A stretch of DNA of 64,000 bases from Cyanobacteria bacterium CG_2015-22_32_23. GTDB taxonomy: Bacteria; Cyanobacteriota; Cyanobacteriia; Cyanobacteriales; Cyanobacteriaceae. The notes beneath the pieces were generated by a model. The model had not been told where the DNA came from and did not search any database. It saw only the letters and a list, made by a program, of their open reading frames with translations. Location of the stretch: positions 8,171-72,170 of the forward strand of contig JAACUG010000072.1 in NCBI GenBank assembly GCA_009993045.1, given 5' to 3'. Positions 9,781-21,031 of the stretch are shown one piece after another. The first letter of the stretch is position 1; each line of letters starts with the position of its first letter. A program made the position numbers and the translations under genes.

Positions 9781-10995
9781 ATGGATAAAAATTTACGCAA
9801 TTATGCCTTAGTTACCTCTGCTTATTGGGGTTACACTATCACCGATGGTGCATTAAGAATGCTCGTTTTATTGCATTTTAATAAACTTGGTTTTACCCCT
9901 ATTGAAATCGCTTTTCTATTCTTATTTTACGAAATTTTTGGCATTATTACTAACTTTTTAGGCGGTTGGATTGGCTCTCAATTTGGGTTAAGATTAACTC
10001 TTTATGGTGGTATCTTTTTACAAATTTTTGCCCTCGTTATGTTAGGAGTAATTAACTTTGAATGGGCAACTTGGTTTCAAGTTTTATATGTCATGACTTC
10101 CCAAGCATTTTCGGGTATTGCTAAAGATTTAACGAAGATGAGTTCTAAAAGTGCCGTACGTTTAGTTGTACCAAAAGAGCAAGAATCAAAACTCTTTAAA
10201 TGGGTTGCTATCCTTACAGGATCAAAGAATGCCTTAAAAGGTTTAGGCTTTTTTGTGGGTGCTGCTTTATTAGAATTTTTCGGTTTTAAAAATGCTTTAT
10301 TTATTCAAGCCTCAGTTTTATTTGTCATCTTTTTAACTGGTAAATTCTTACCGAAAAACTTAGGTAAAATTAAAGCAAAAATTAAATTTAAGCAGTTATT
10401 TTCTAAAAGTAAAGCTATCAATATTTTATCCTTAGCTCGATTTTTCTTATTCGGTGCAAGGGATATTTGGTTTGTGGTTGCCTTACCCGTTTTTTTAGGC
10501 ACAAATTTAGGTTGGACTTTTATTCAAGTCGGTACTTATATGGCTTGTTGGGTTATCGGTTACGGTATTATTCAATCTTTTTCTCCCACAATTTTAAGAC
10601 AAAATCAGGAGGGAAAAGCACCCCAAGCGCGCACTATTCAAATTTGGACTTCTATTTTAACTATAGTACCTGTTGCCATCGCCATTGCCTTTATGGCAGG
10701 ATTAAATCCGCAAATCGTGATTACGGGAGGATTAATCATCTTTGGAATAGTATTCGCTTTTAACTCCGCAGTGCATTCTTATTTAGTATTAGCCTACACC
10801 GACGATGACAACGTCGCTTTAAATGTTGGCTTTTATTACATGGCAAACTCAGGAGGGCGATTATTAGGTACAATTACTTCAGGCATTGTCTTTCAATGGG
10901 GAGGAATAGAAGCCTGTTTATGGATTTCGAGCTTTTTCGTCTTGATTGCGGCGTTAGTATCATTTAAGTTACCCCCATTACTTGCAACAAAGTAA
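9781..10995 (+). CDS. arsJ: Organoarsenical efflux MFS transporter ArsJ
   Basis: The 404-aa integral membrane protein has about 11-12 hydrophobic segments of the major facilitator type. The opening NYALVTSAYWGYTITDGALRMLVLLHF and the following IEIAFLFLFYEIFGIITNFLGGWIG are characteristic of ArsJ. ArsJ exports 1-arseno-3-phosphoglycerate, which then breaks down outside to arsenate. The partner GAPDH gene lies immediately upstream, which strongly supports the call. No arsR gene or clear ArsR operator is seen in the window, so regulation is unknown. Confidence 0.9.
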   Translation: MDKNLRNYALVTSAYWGYTITDGALRMLVLLHFNKLGFTPIEIAFLFLFYEIFGIITNFLGGWIGSQFGLRLTLYGGIFLQIFALVMLGVINFEWATWFQVLYVMTSQAFSGIAKDLTKMSSKSAVRLVVPKEQESKLFKWVAILTGSKNALKGLGFFVGAALLEFFGFKNALFIQASVLFVIFLTGKFLPKNLGKIKAKIKFKQLFSKSKAINILSLARFFLFGARDIWFVVALPVFLGTNLGWTFIQVGTYMACWVIGYGIIQSFSPTILRQNQEGKAPQARTIQIWTSILTIVPVAIAIAFMAGLNPQIVITGGLIIFGIVFAFNSAVHSYLVLAYTDDDNVALNVGFYYMANSGGRLLGTITSGIVFQWGGIEACLWISSFFVLIAALVSFKLPPLLATK

Positions 10996-11160
10996 AACTA
11001 ACTAGCCTGTAGAGTAGAATTAGTTTAGGAGTAACAGGTAATTATTCCTAATCAATACTTTTAATAGACTTTATCGGAAATAAATAAAATCTATAATATA
11101 TTAGTTGTTTTGTATATTCTTTTTTGTTAATCTTAATTTTTAAGCAAGTTTTTGACTTCT

Positions 11161-11433
11161 TTAACTTCTACGAAAGTTATGTAATTTACACACTGTTTCC
11201 ATTACCATATCTACCAACAAATATTTTCTATTACCAAATATTTCACTAACTATTTTACTGCGTTTTGCTCCTAATATATTAAGTTCAATTTCAATTCTCT
11301 ATGTATGCAATTTCTTTATTTTTTTCTTTTTCTAACTCTGTTAATTCACCCCCGAAGGGTTTTTTCTTTGGTTGAAAGGTTCTCACCCCGAAGGGTTCGT
11401 ATCCCTTATAACCAGTATCTTTCTACCGTTTAC
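11161..11433 (-). pseudogene. Decayed IS5-family (Tnp4/DDE) transposase C-terminus
   Basis: On the minus strand one frame reads DTGYKGYEPFGVRTFQPKKK then GGELTELEKEKNKEIAYIEN before a stop. Continuing in another frame it reads EIELNILGAKRSKIVSEIF and then LVDMVMETVCKLHNFRRS and a stop at 11161. This is the conserved C-terminal third of IS5-type transposases (D-x-GY-x-G, KKKP-x-GGEL, IE-x-ELN, CKLHN), broken by a frameshift and stops. No N-terminal part or intact terminal repeats were found. The rest of 10996-11669 is AT-rich and holds nothing else recognisable; it leads into the cmr operon. Confidence 0.75.
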
Positions 11434-11669
11434 TTCATGGAAAATGGTAATTCACATTAAAATAATTGAGGAATTGCTGATCACAATCTATAAAGAAAAG
11501 TAACGAAAAGATAATATTTATTAAATGCTTAATTATAATCCCAGAAGTCTTTTAATATTAACGAAAAAGTTAGTTAATTACTATAAGTGATAAATATTAT
11601 CTAAAAGTATTAAGCCTTGATCTTAACTAGCTAAACTATATAGTATCAAAAAAATTAGGAAAAAACATA

Positions 11670-15826
<4,157 letters not shown>

Positions 15827-15913
15827 TTATGTTTATTCAAATATTAACAAATAATGAGAAATTAAATTTTTTTAATTCAACTTAAATTAATGATCAAAAA
15901 CCTGTTTCGTAGT

Positions 15914-15933
15914 AATGACTAAAGTCATTTTTT
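15914..15933 (+). terminator. Small hairpin with T-run between cmr3 and cmr4
   Basis: AATGACT-AA-AGTCATT followed by four further T residues forms a short hairpin with a U-tail. It could partially terminate or process the cmr mRNA. A second AACTC/GAGTT hairpin follows about 20 bp on. Stems are short, so strength is uncertain. Confidence 0.4.
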
Positions 15934-15989
15934 CAAAATTTCATCAACTCTAAAGAGTTAACTACAAACTTAATTTATAACTATTAAAA

Positions 15990-16772
15990 ATGAATCAAAC
16001 TTACCTTTATTTATTCGCACCATTACATACAGGTGGTACAACTCAAGAGGGGAATTTAGTAGGTATTGCTAGAGAATCTCACACAAATTTACCCTACATT
16101 CCTTCGAGTACCATTAGAGGAAAATTAAGAGCAATTATTGGAGATCAAACAATCAAATTTCAATTATTTGGTAACGAATTAGGAGATAATAATGCCCAAT
16201 TAGAACAGGGTGATATTTGGATAGGAGATGGATCTATTTTATTCCTTCCTGTGCCTTCTTTAAGTCATGGTATTGTTTGGATTACTTCCCCCTTATTATT
16301 GCATCGTTGGGCAAGGTATCAAGAAAATTTACCTCAAATTCCAGAAGTTTATAGTTGCAGTTTTAAACAGAATAATAGTAATGTTTATTTAAAAGATGCG
16401 ATCTTAAAATCAGGTGATTTAAAAGAGTGGAAAAACTGGAGAGATTTTATTCCTCAAAATAATATTACTCAATCTATTAATAAAGTTTTAGTTTTACCTG
16501 ATCAACATTGTGCCACATTAATAGAAATGAGTTTATGGCGACAAGTAAAAATCAAATTAGATGAGCATAAAGCTGTTCATGGTGGTTTTCGTTATGAGGA
16601 AGCAATTCCCCCTGATACTTTAATGTACTATACCAATGGTTTAACAACTAAAGCTAATGGTAATAGTGAAGAATCTTTGGAAGAATTAAACAGTTTAATT
16701 AGCAATAATAAAATTATTCAATTTGGAGGACAAGAAAGTTTAGGGCGTGGTTTTTGTCAACAATGGAATTAA
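15990..16772 (+). CDS. cmr4: Type III-B Cmr4 (backbone RAMP subunit)
   Basis: The 260-aa protein is the repeated backbone subunit of the Cmr filament. It shows APLHTGGTTQEGN, PYIPSSTIRGKLRAI (RAMP helix), IGDGSILFLPVPSLSHGIVW and ITSPLLLHRW, all in Cmr4 order, with a final glycine-rich QFGGQESLGRGF. In studied Cmr4 proteins an Asp in the loop before the RE pair (D26 in P. furiosus) cuts target RNA. Here the loop from H13 to R28 contains no Asp: the equivalent place is N22 or L23. So slicing may be lost or done differently. Family call is firm; the activity statement is inference. Confidence 0.88.
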   Translation: MNQTYLYLFAPLHTGGTTQEGNLVGIARESHTNLPYIPSSTIRGKLRAIIGDQTIKFQLFGNELGDNNAQLEQGDIWIGDGSILFLPVPSLSHGIVWITSPLLLHRWARYQENLPQIPEVYSCSFKQNNSNVYLKDAILKSGDLKEWKNWRDFIPQNNITQSINKVLVLPDQHCATLIEMSLWRQVKIKLDEHKAVHGGFRYEEAIPPDTLMYYTNGLTTKANGNSEESLEELNSLISNNKIIQFGGQESLGRGFCQQWN

Positions 16773-16790
16773 TTTTTTACCTCACCCCTA

Positions 16791-16813
16791 CCCCTCTCCT
16801 AATAGGAGAAGGG
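16791..16813. repeat. Palindromic repeat between cmr4 and cmr5
   Basis: CCCCTCTCCT-AAT-AGGAGAAGGG forms a hairpin 18 bp after the cmr4 stop. Together with the CCCCCTAACCTCCCTTAATAAGG-like sequence near 16900, it belongs to common cyanobacterial dispersed palindromes, the same class as the insertions inside the Fd-GOGAT gene. A partial relative precedes cas1 near 24870. Confidence 0.55.
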
Positions 16814-16968
16814 AAATAAAAAAATAATCAAATCTGACATTATGCCAAAGAAAATAGAGAATTAAAAGCTATAGCAGTCCTAAATGATTTGTGGACAATT
16901 CCCCCTAACCTCCCTTAATAAGGTAGGAATTTAAAAAGTAAATTTTAATGTTAATAAAGGAGTAAATT

Positions 16969-17361
16969 ATGGTAAATTTTGACACTAGAACTATTAGTAG
17001 CCCTGTATATGATGCTTTAAAAAAATTAAGAGAAGCAACAACAGAACTGACTAAATTAAAAGAGCAAAAAAATCAGTCGATCGAACTTTATACTTATCTA
17101 GCAACATGGGGATTAATGCGATTAAAAGCTGAAGAAAAAGCCCTCAGTCAACAAGGAAAAATAGATGTTGTCAAAAAATATTTTCAATGTTTAGAAGACA
17201 TATCATCTCAGCAAAATTTAGCAGGGAATAATGGTTTAGAAACCATCAAAAATTTATCTGCTGATAGCTACTTAGGTTTAACGGGATTAGGCTTACAAAT
17301 TGCTCAAGAATTTGCTTTTTGGGCTAACGCTATTTATCACGATGTTACGGGGGATAATTAA
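16969..17361 (+). CDS. cmr5: Type III-B Cmr5-like small subunit
   Basis: The 130-aa protein is all-helical by composition, with a charged coiled segment (ALKKLREATTELTKLKEQ) and a central LYTYLATWGLMRLKAEEKALS that resembles the YLxTWGL core of Cmr5. The tail LGLQIAQEFAFWANAIYHDV is also helical. Cmr5 is the small subunit that lines the target strand in the Cmr filament. The position, between cmr4 and the Cmr6-Cmr1 fusion, supports the call. Sequence identity of small subunits is always low, so this rests on context as well as motif. An AAAGGAG ribosome site (16957-16963) lies 5 nt before the ATG. Confidence 0.7.
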   Translation: MVNFDTRTISSPVYDALKKLREATTELTKLKEQKNQSIELYTYLATWGLMRLKAEEKALSQQGKIDVVKKYFQCLEDISSQQNLAGNNGLETIKNLSADSYLGLTGLGLQIAQEFAFWANAIYHDVTGDN

Positions 17362-17376
17362 ACTTTAATTATTATC

Positions 17377-17727
17377 ATGAAATTAAGAGAAATCACGACC
17401 AAAATTGTGATTGACCATCGTAAAATTACTGAATATGCCCTCAATATAGAAAGTCCGAGAGGTAAAGATAAAGCGTTAATGTTTAAATTGCACTTGGGCT
17501 ATACTAAACATAATTACAAAAAATTAAAACAACAAATTGAAGATAAGATACTGGATGCAGAAGTAACAAAAACAATTTTTGATAGTTATGGACAACGTTA
17601 TCAAATAGATTTAGAAATTGAGGGTATTAATGAACAACAAAAAGAAATAGTTAGAACAGGTTGGATTATAGAACCTAACCAAGATTTTGCTAGATTAACT
17701 ACCTTATATATTAGGAGTAAAAAATGA
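17377..17727 (+). CDS. DUF6883-like protein inside the cmr operon
   Basis: The 116-aa protein has IVIDHRKITEYALNIESPRGKDKALMFKLHLG, then KLKQQIEDKILDAEV and FDSYGQRYQIDLEIEG, a pattern I associate with the DUF6883 family (Y-x-LN-x3-P-x-GxxKA-x-F plus YGxRY). It starts 16 bp after cmr5 and its TGA overlaps the ATG of the next gene (ATGA, 17724-17727). Such proteins are usually paired with DUF4926 proteins in cyanobacteria, as here. Function is unknown; a toxin-antitoxin-like or nucleic-acid-related role has been suspected from pairing only. Family naming is from memory and needs a profile search. Confidence 0.6.
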   Translation: MKLREITTKIVIDHRKITEYALNIESPRGKDKALMFKLHLGYTKHNYKKLKQQIEDKILDAEVTKTIFDSYGQRYQIDLEIEGINEQQKEIVRTGWIIEPNQDFARLTTLYIRSKK

Positions 17728-18035
17728 TTAAACCCGAACTTTTTGATGTGGTTGAGTTAATTATTGATATGCCAGATAAAAATATTTTTATAGGCTCTCA
17801 AGGCACAATTTTAGAAGATTATGGAGACAATGCTTATGAAATAGAATTTGCTAATGAAAATGGAGAAACTATTTATTTATCCTCATTTACTAGGGATCAA
17901 TTCATCGTAATTTGGAAAAATAGCACTAAGCAATGGGTTTCCATTTCCGATAAATTAATGTCAATTATTAATAAATTATCAGAAAAAAATCAAGAAGAAG
18001 TTTTCAATTTTGCTCGTTCTCTCAATCAAAATTAA
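17724..18035 (+). CDS. DUF4926-like protein inside the cmr operon
   Basis: The 103-aa protein begins KPELFDVVELIIDMPDKNIFIGSQGTILEDYGDNAYEIEFANENGE, the small beta-barrel-like pattern of DUF4926 (DVVxL-x-DLPxxxLxxGxxGTVVxxY...YEVEF). The remaining 35 residues (STKQWVSISDKLMSIINKLSEKNQEEV) form an extra helical tail. Its start overlaps the stop of the preceding gene, so the two are translationally coupled and probably act together. It lies 38 bp before the Cmr6-Cmr1 fusion gene. Role in CRISPR immunity is unproven; it may be a passenger pair. Confidence 0.65.
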   Translation: MIKPELFDVVELIIDMPDKNIFIGSQGTILEDYGDNAYEIEFANENGETIYLSSFTRDQFIVIWKNSTKQWVSISDKLMSIINKLSEKNQEEVFNFARSLNQN

Positions 18036-18073
18036 GTACAAATATTTTTCGTTCTTAAATTATAAATAAAATA

Positions 18074-20038
18074 ATGACATATTTAGCACCTAAACCAAAA
18101 TTAAAATCTCCATCTACACCTTCAAAAACTGTATCAGAATCCAGCAGTTTTCCAACTAAAAAATATAGTGGAAGTGGCGGTAGTGGAAAACCTCCTACTT
18201 CTAAAGCCAAAAAAGTCGGAGAAAGTGACAAGATGCCTAATCCTTGGTTATTTGAAACAACACCGCCTACCATTGATAACAGTGCCAGTTTTGTGGAGTA
18301 TTTACGGTGGATGCGATCGCCTGATTACCAATATAAAGACGGTACTAAAGTTGAAATTTTGCATAAAGCCCAAGAAAAAGCCCGAAATTATAGCAGTCGT
18401 CTGAATACCCTCAATCAACGTACAAAATTAATGGCGGAGGTATCTTTTGAAGCTAAGTCAACATGGCGGTTACGAGTTGGAGGACATCGAGGACCAGAAA
18501 ATATTTTATTACCTGCCTTTGACGCTTTAGGAATGCCCTATTTACCCTCTAGTAGTTTGCGTGGGGTTGCTCGTAACTATGGCATCCGAGAATTGATGCA
18601 CAATGAGAGTATAACATGGAAGGAAGCTGAGAACAAAATTGCTCCTTATTTTGGTTCAATTGACACTAATAATAAAGCAGATCAAGCAGGAAAAGTTGTG
18701 TTTTTTGACGCATATCCGAAAGAAGGCAGTATCGAAATGGATATGGCAAATAATATTTGGACATGGGAAAATAATAATCTCAAATATTCCCCTAATCCTA
18801 ACCCTTTTTTATCTCTTAAAGATGCGACTTTTGTTATTGGTTTAAGATTAGCAAATAACTGTAAAAATCAAGCAATTTTAAAGAAAGTAAAAAACTGGTT
18901 AATTAATGGTTTACAAGAAGGTATTGGCTCACAAATTAATAGCGGTTACGGACAACTAAAAGAGTTGGAATCAAAGATAGAATTTAAAGATAAATTTTTA
19001 AGAATGGATTTTAGTTTAAAAGGGCAATTAATTCATGGTAGTCAAAAAATAAATAACATTAATCAACCTTTCAAAAAGGATAGAGATGGTAATTTCAGGT
19101 TAACAAGAGATGGTAAATATCAGTATGATACTTATGCCGATGAAGAAGTAAGATCAACTGCTTTTAAATCAATGTTAAGATACTGGTTTAGAGTTTTTAC
19201 ATTAGGGGTTTTGTCGGTTGATAAAGTACAAGAATGGGAAAGTAAGTTATTTGGTTTAATTCAGCCTAGAAATATTGCATGGGTAAAATTTAATTTAATT
19301 AACGGTAGAATAATTGAATCTGATAATGATGAATGTGATCAACAAAAAGGTACTTTAATTTTAAGTTATACTCCTTTTATTATAGAAGATAAAAAAACCA
19401 TAGTTGCCGATTTATTTAATAATTTAATTTGGTTAACTTTTCGTCTTGGTGGAGTTGGACAAGGGGCAAGAAGGTCTTATTATGAAAGAAATAATAATCC
19501 ATATTATCGTGGCTCAAAAATTTATCCTAAAAATCCTGATGATGAGAAATTCTGGACATTAACAAAAAATGGTGAGAAATTATGTATTAAATTTAAGAAT
19601 AAAATTAAAGGTTTTTATAGAACTTTAGAAATACTTACTAATCAAAATCAATTAATTAATAATATTTGTCAATTTTCACAAGTTACTGAGCATAAATGGA
19701 CTGAAGTTGTTGATAGTAATTGTAAAATTATTCTTATATCGGGAACAAATAATGGGAATAAACCTTTTGCCTTAAATCTTTTACATGGAGAATTTCACCG
19801 ACTAGAAAATAATAGTTACGCTGAAGCTAAAAGTTTATGTGGAGGTACAAAAAAAGAAAGAAATTTTTATGGTATGAATCAAGATAGAGATGTCATGTCG
19901 TCACCAATTTGGACAAATGATTTAAAATTATTTGAAGTGGTTACAGTATTTGGTGCAACTCAAAATCCCCGCCGAAAATTCTTGGACAATTTAAAAAATA
20001 ATGCAGAGGAATATTATCAAATTTTTCCATTTAATTAA
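18074..20038 (+). CDS. Cmr6-Cmr1 fusion (two RAMP domains)
   Basis: The 654-aa protein joins two RAMP modules. After a Ser/Lys-rich low-complexity N-terminus (residues 1-55), a Cmr6-like module contains WRLRVGGHRGPENILLPAF, MPYLPSSSLRGVARNYG and the glycine loop GIGSQINSGYGQL near 290. The second, Cmr1-like module starts near 315 with LRMDFSLKGQLIHGSQKI, has DEEVRSTAFKSMLRYWFRVF and the loop GGVGQGARRSYYERN near 470. Cmr6 and Cmr1 cap the crRNA 3' end of the Cmr filament and are separate genes in most III-B systems. No other cmr1 or cmr6 exists here, so this one gene supplies both. Similar fusions are known from the cyanobacterial III-B variant. Confidence 0.85.
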   Translation: MTYLAPKPKLKSPSTPSKTVSESSSFPTKKYSGSGGSGKPPTSKAKKVGESDKMPNPWLFETTPPTIDNSASFVEYLRWMRSPDYQYKDGTKVEILHKAQEKARNYSSRLNTLNQRTKLMAEVSFEAKSTWRLRVGGHRGPENILLPAFDALGMPYLPSSSLRGVARNYGIRELMHNESITWKEAENKIAPYFGSIDTNNKADQAGKVVFFDAYPKEGSIEMDMANNIWTWENNNLKYSPNPNPFLSLKDATFVIGLRLANNCKNQAILKKVKNWLINGLQEGIGSQINSGYGQLKELESKIEFKDKFLRMDFSLKGQLIHGSQKINNINQPFKKDRDGNFRLTRDGKYQYDTYADEEVRSTAFKSMLRYWFRVFTLGVLSVDKVQEWESKLFGLIQPRNIAWVKFNLINGRIIESDNDECDQQKGTLILSYTPFIIEDKKTIVADLFNNLIWLTFRLGGVGQGARRSYYERNNNPYYRGSKIYPKNPDDEKFWTLTKNGEKLCIKFKNKIKGFYRTLEILTNQNQLINNICQFSQVTEHKWTEVVDSNCKIILISGTNNGNKPFALNLLHGEFHRLENNSYAEAKSLCGGTKKERNFYGMNQDRDVMSSPIWTNDLKLFEVVTVFGATQNPRRKFLDNLKNNAEEYYQIFPFN

Positions 20039-20108
20039 TTATTGATTAAAAACGGTTCTTTATTTTGGTATATTTAATGTATAAACATACATCTCAAACC
20101 AAAAATCT

Positions 20109-20351
20109 ATGATTACCCAGAAAATTGGTATGTGGGGAAATTCATTGGGAATTAGACTTCCTCAAGCCATAACTCAACAAGTCAAATTACAAGAAGGGGA
20201 ATTATTAAATATTGTTATTGAAGATAATAAAATTATCCTTACTCCTGCAAAACCAAAATATACCCTTGAGGAATTGCTCAAAAATGTCACTCCTGAGATG
20301 CAACATGATGAGTTAGATTGGGGTGAGTATGTGGGAGAAGAAATTTGGTAA
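20109..20351 (+). CDS. mazE: MazE-type antitoxin (AbrB/SpoVT fold)
   Basis: The 80-aa protein begins ITQKIGMWGNSLGIRLPQAITQQVKLQEGELLNI, the swapped-hairpin AbrB fold of MazE antitoxins, which binds DNA and represses its own operon. The C-terminal acidic part (ELLKNVTPEMQHDELDWGEYVGEEIW) is the usual toxin-wrapping tail. The toxin gene overlaps by 7 nt downstream. The pair sits between the Cmr6-Cmr1 fusion and the CARF-HEPN gene, 70 bp after the former. Confidence 0.93.
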   Translation: MITQKIGMWGNSLGIRLPQAITQQVKLQEGELLNIVIEDNKIILTPAKPKYTLEELLKNVTPEMQHDELDWGEYVGEEIW

Positions 20352-20689
20352 AAATTAGTAATCGTATTCCCCAAAGAGGTGATATTCTCAAACTCGAATT
20401 AAATCCTCGTACTGGTAGCGAACAATCGGGGTATCGTCCTGCTATTGTTATATCACCTGTTACTTATAATCAAATTTCTAAAATTATTTTAATTTGTCCG
20501 ATTACCAGTCGTAAAAAAGGATGGGTTTTTGAAGTGGAATTACCGCCAGAAATGCAAACTCAAGGTGTTGTCTTAGTCGATCAAATTAGAGCAGTTGATT
20601 GTGTCGCTAGACAAACTACTTTTATAGAAGAATCGCCCTCATTTTTGATTGATGAAGTTTTAGCTAAATTAGAACCTTTAGTAACTTAA
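20345..20689 (+). CDS. mazF: MazF-type endoribonuclease toxin
   Basis: The 114-aa protein has the MazF/PemK signature: PQRGDILKLELNPRTGSEQSGYRPAIVIS, then ICPITSRKKGWVFEVELP and VVLVDQIRAVDC. The conserved Arg in GYRPAIV and Thr in ITS form the RNA-cleavage site. The start is TTG at 20345, inside the mazE stop region; the 7-nt overlap and lack of an earlier ATG favour it. MazF cuts cellular mRNA when MazE is degraded. Placement inside a type III locus may simply stabilise the region, or add a dormancy response. Confidence 0.93.
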   Translation: MVKISNRIPQRGDILKLELNPRTGSEQSGYRPAIVISPVTYNQISKIILICPITSRKKGWVFEVELPPEMQTQGVVLVDQIRAVDCVARQTTFIEESPSFLIDEVLAKLEPLVT

Positions 20690-20733
20690 ATATTTATGCT
20701 TTCTCATAATGATTAGATATTTTTCATATTTTA

Positions 20734-20887
20734 CTGAGATCTTGCATCAGATCAAAAATACTTAATAAGTAAAAGTTAAAAAATCAATTTTAGTATAGTT
20801 TAAGTTAATTTTAATCCCTTTGCCCCTTGCCCTTTGCCCTTTGCCCTACCTTCAAAAGTTAATTTTAAACGAGGTGCAAGATCTGAG
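20734..20887 (-). mobile_element. MITE-like element, copy 2, with 5-bp target duplication
   Basis: This 154-bp element has terminal inverted repeats CTGAGATCTTGCA (20734-20746) and TGCAAGATCTGAG (20875-20887), flanked on both sides by TTTTA (20729-20733 and 20888-20892). The interior is the reverse complement of copy 1 at 8225-8378. It has no coding capacity. It occupies most of the 342-bp gap between mazF and the CARF-HEPN gene; the remainder is AT-rich with no recognised feature. Confidence 0.85.
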
Positions 20888-21031
20888 TTTTACCATTGAC
20901 TAACTAAAGTAGTTTATGTCTCTGATAAAACATCCTAAAAAAATAGTATATATATGAATTTAATAAAAACAATACTTTTTTATTCTTTGTCTTAAATTAT
21001 TAAAATATTCACTTAAAAAACTAATTTAATT

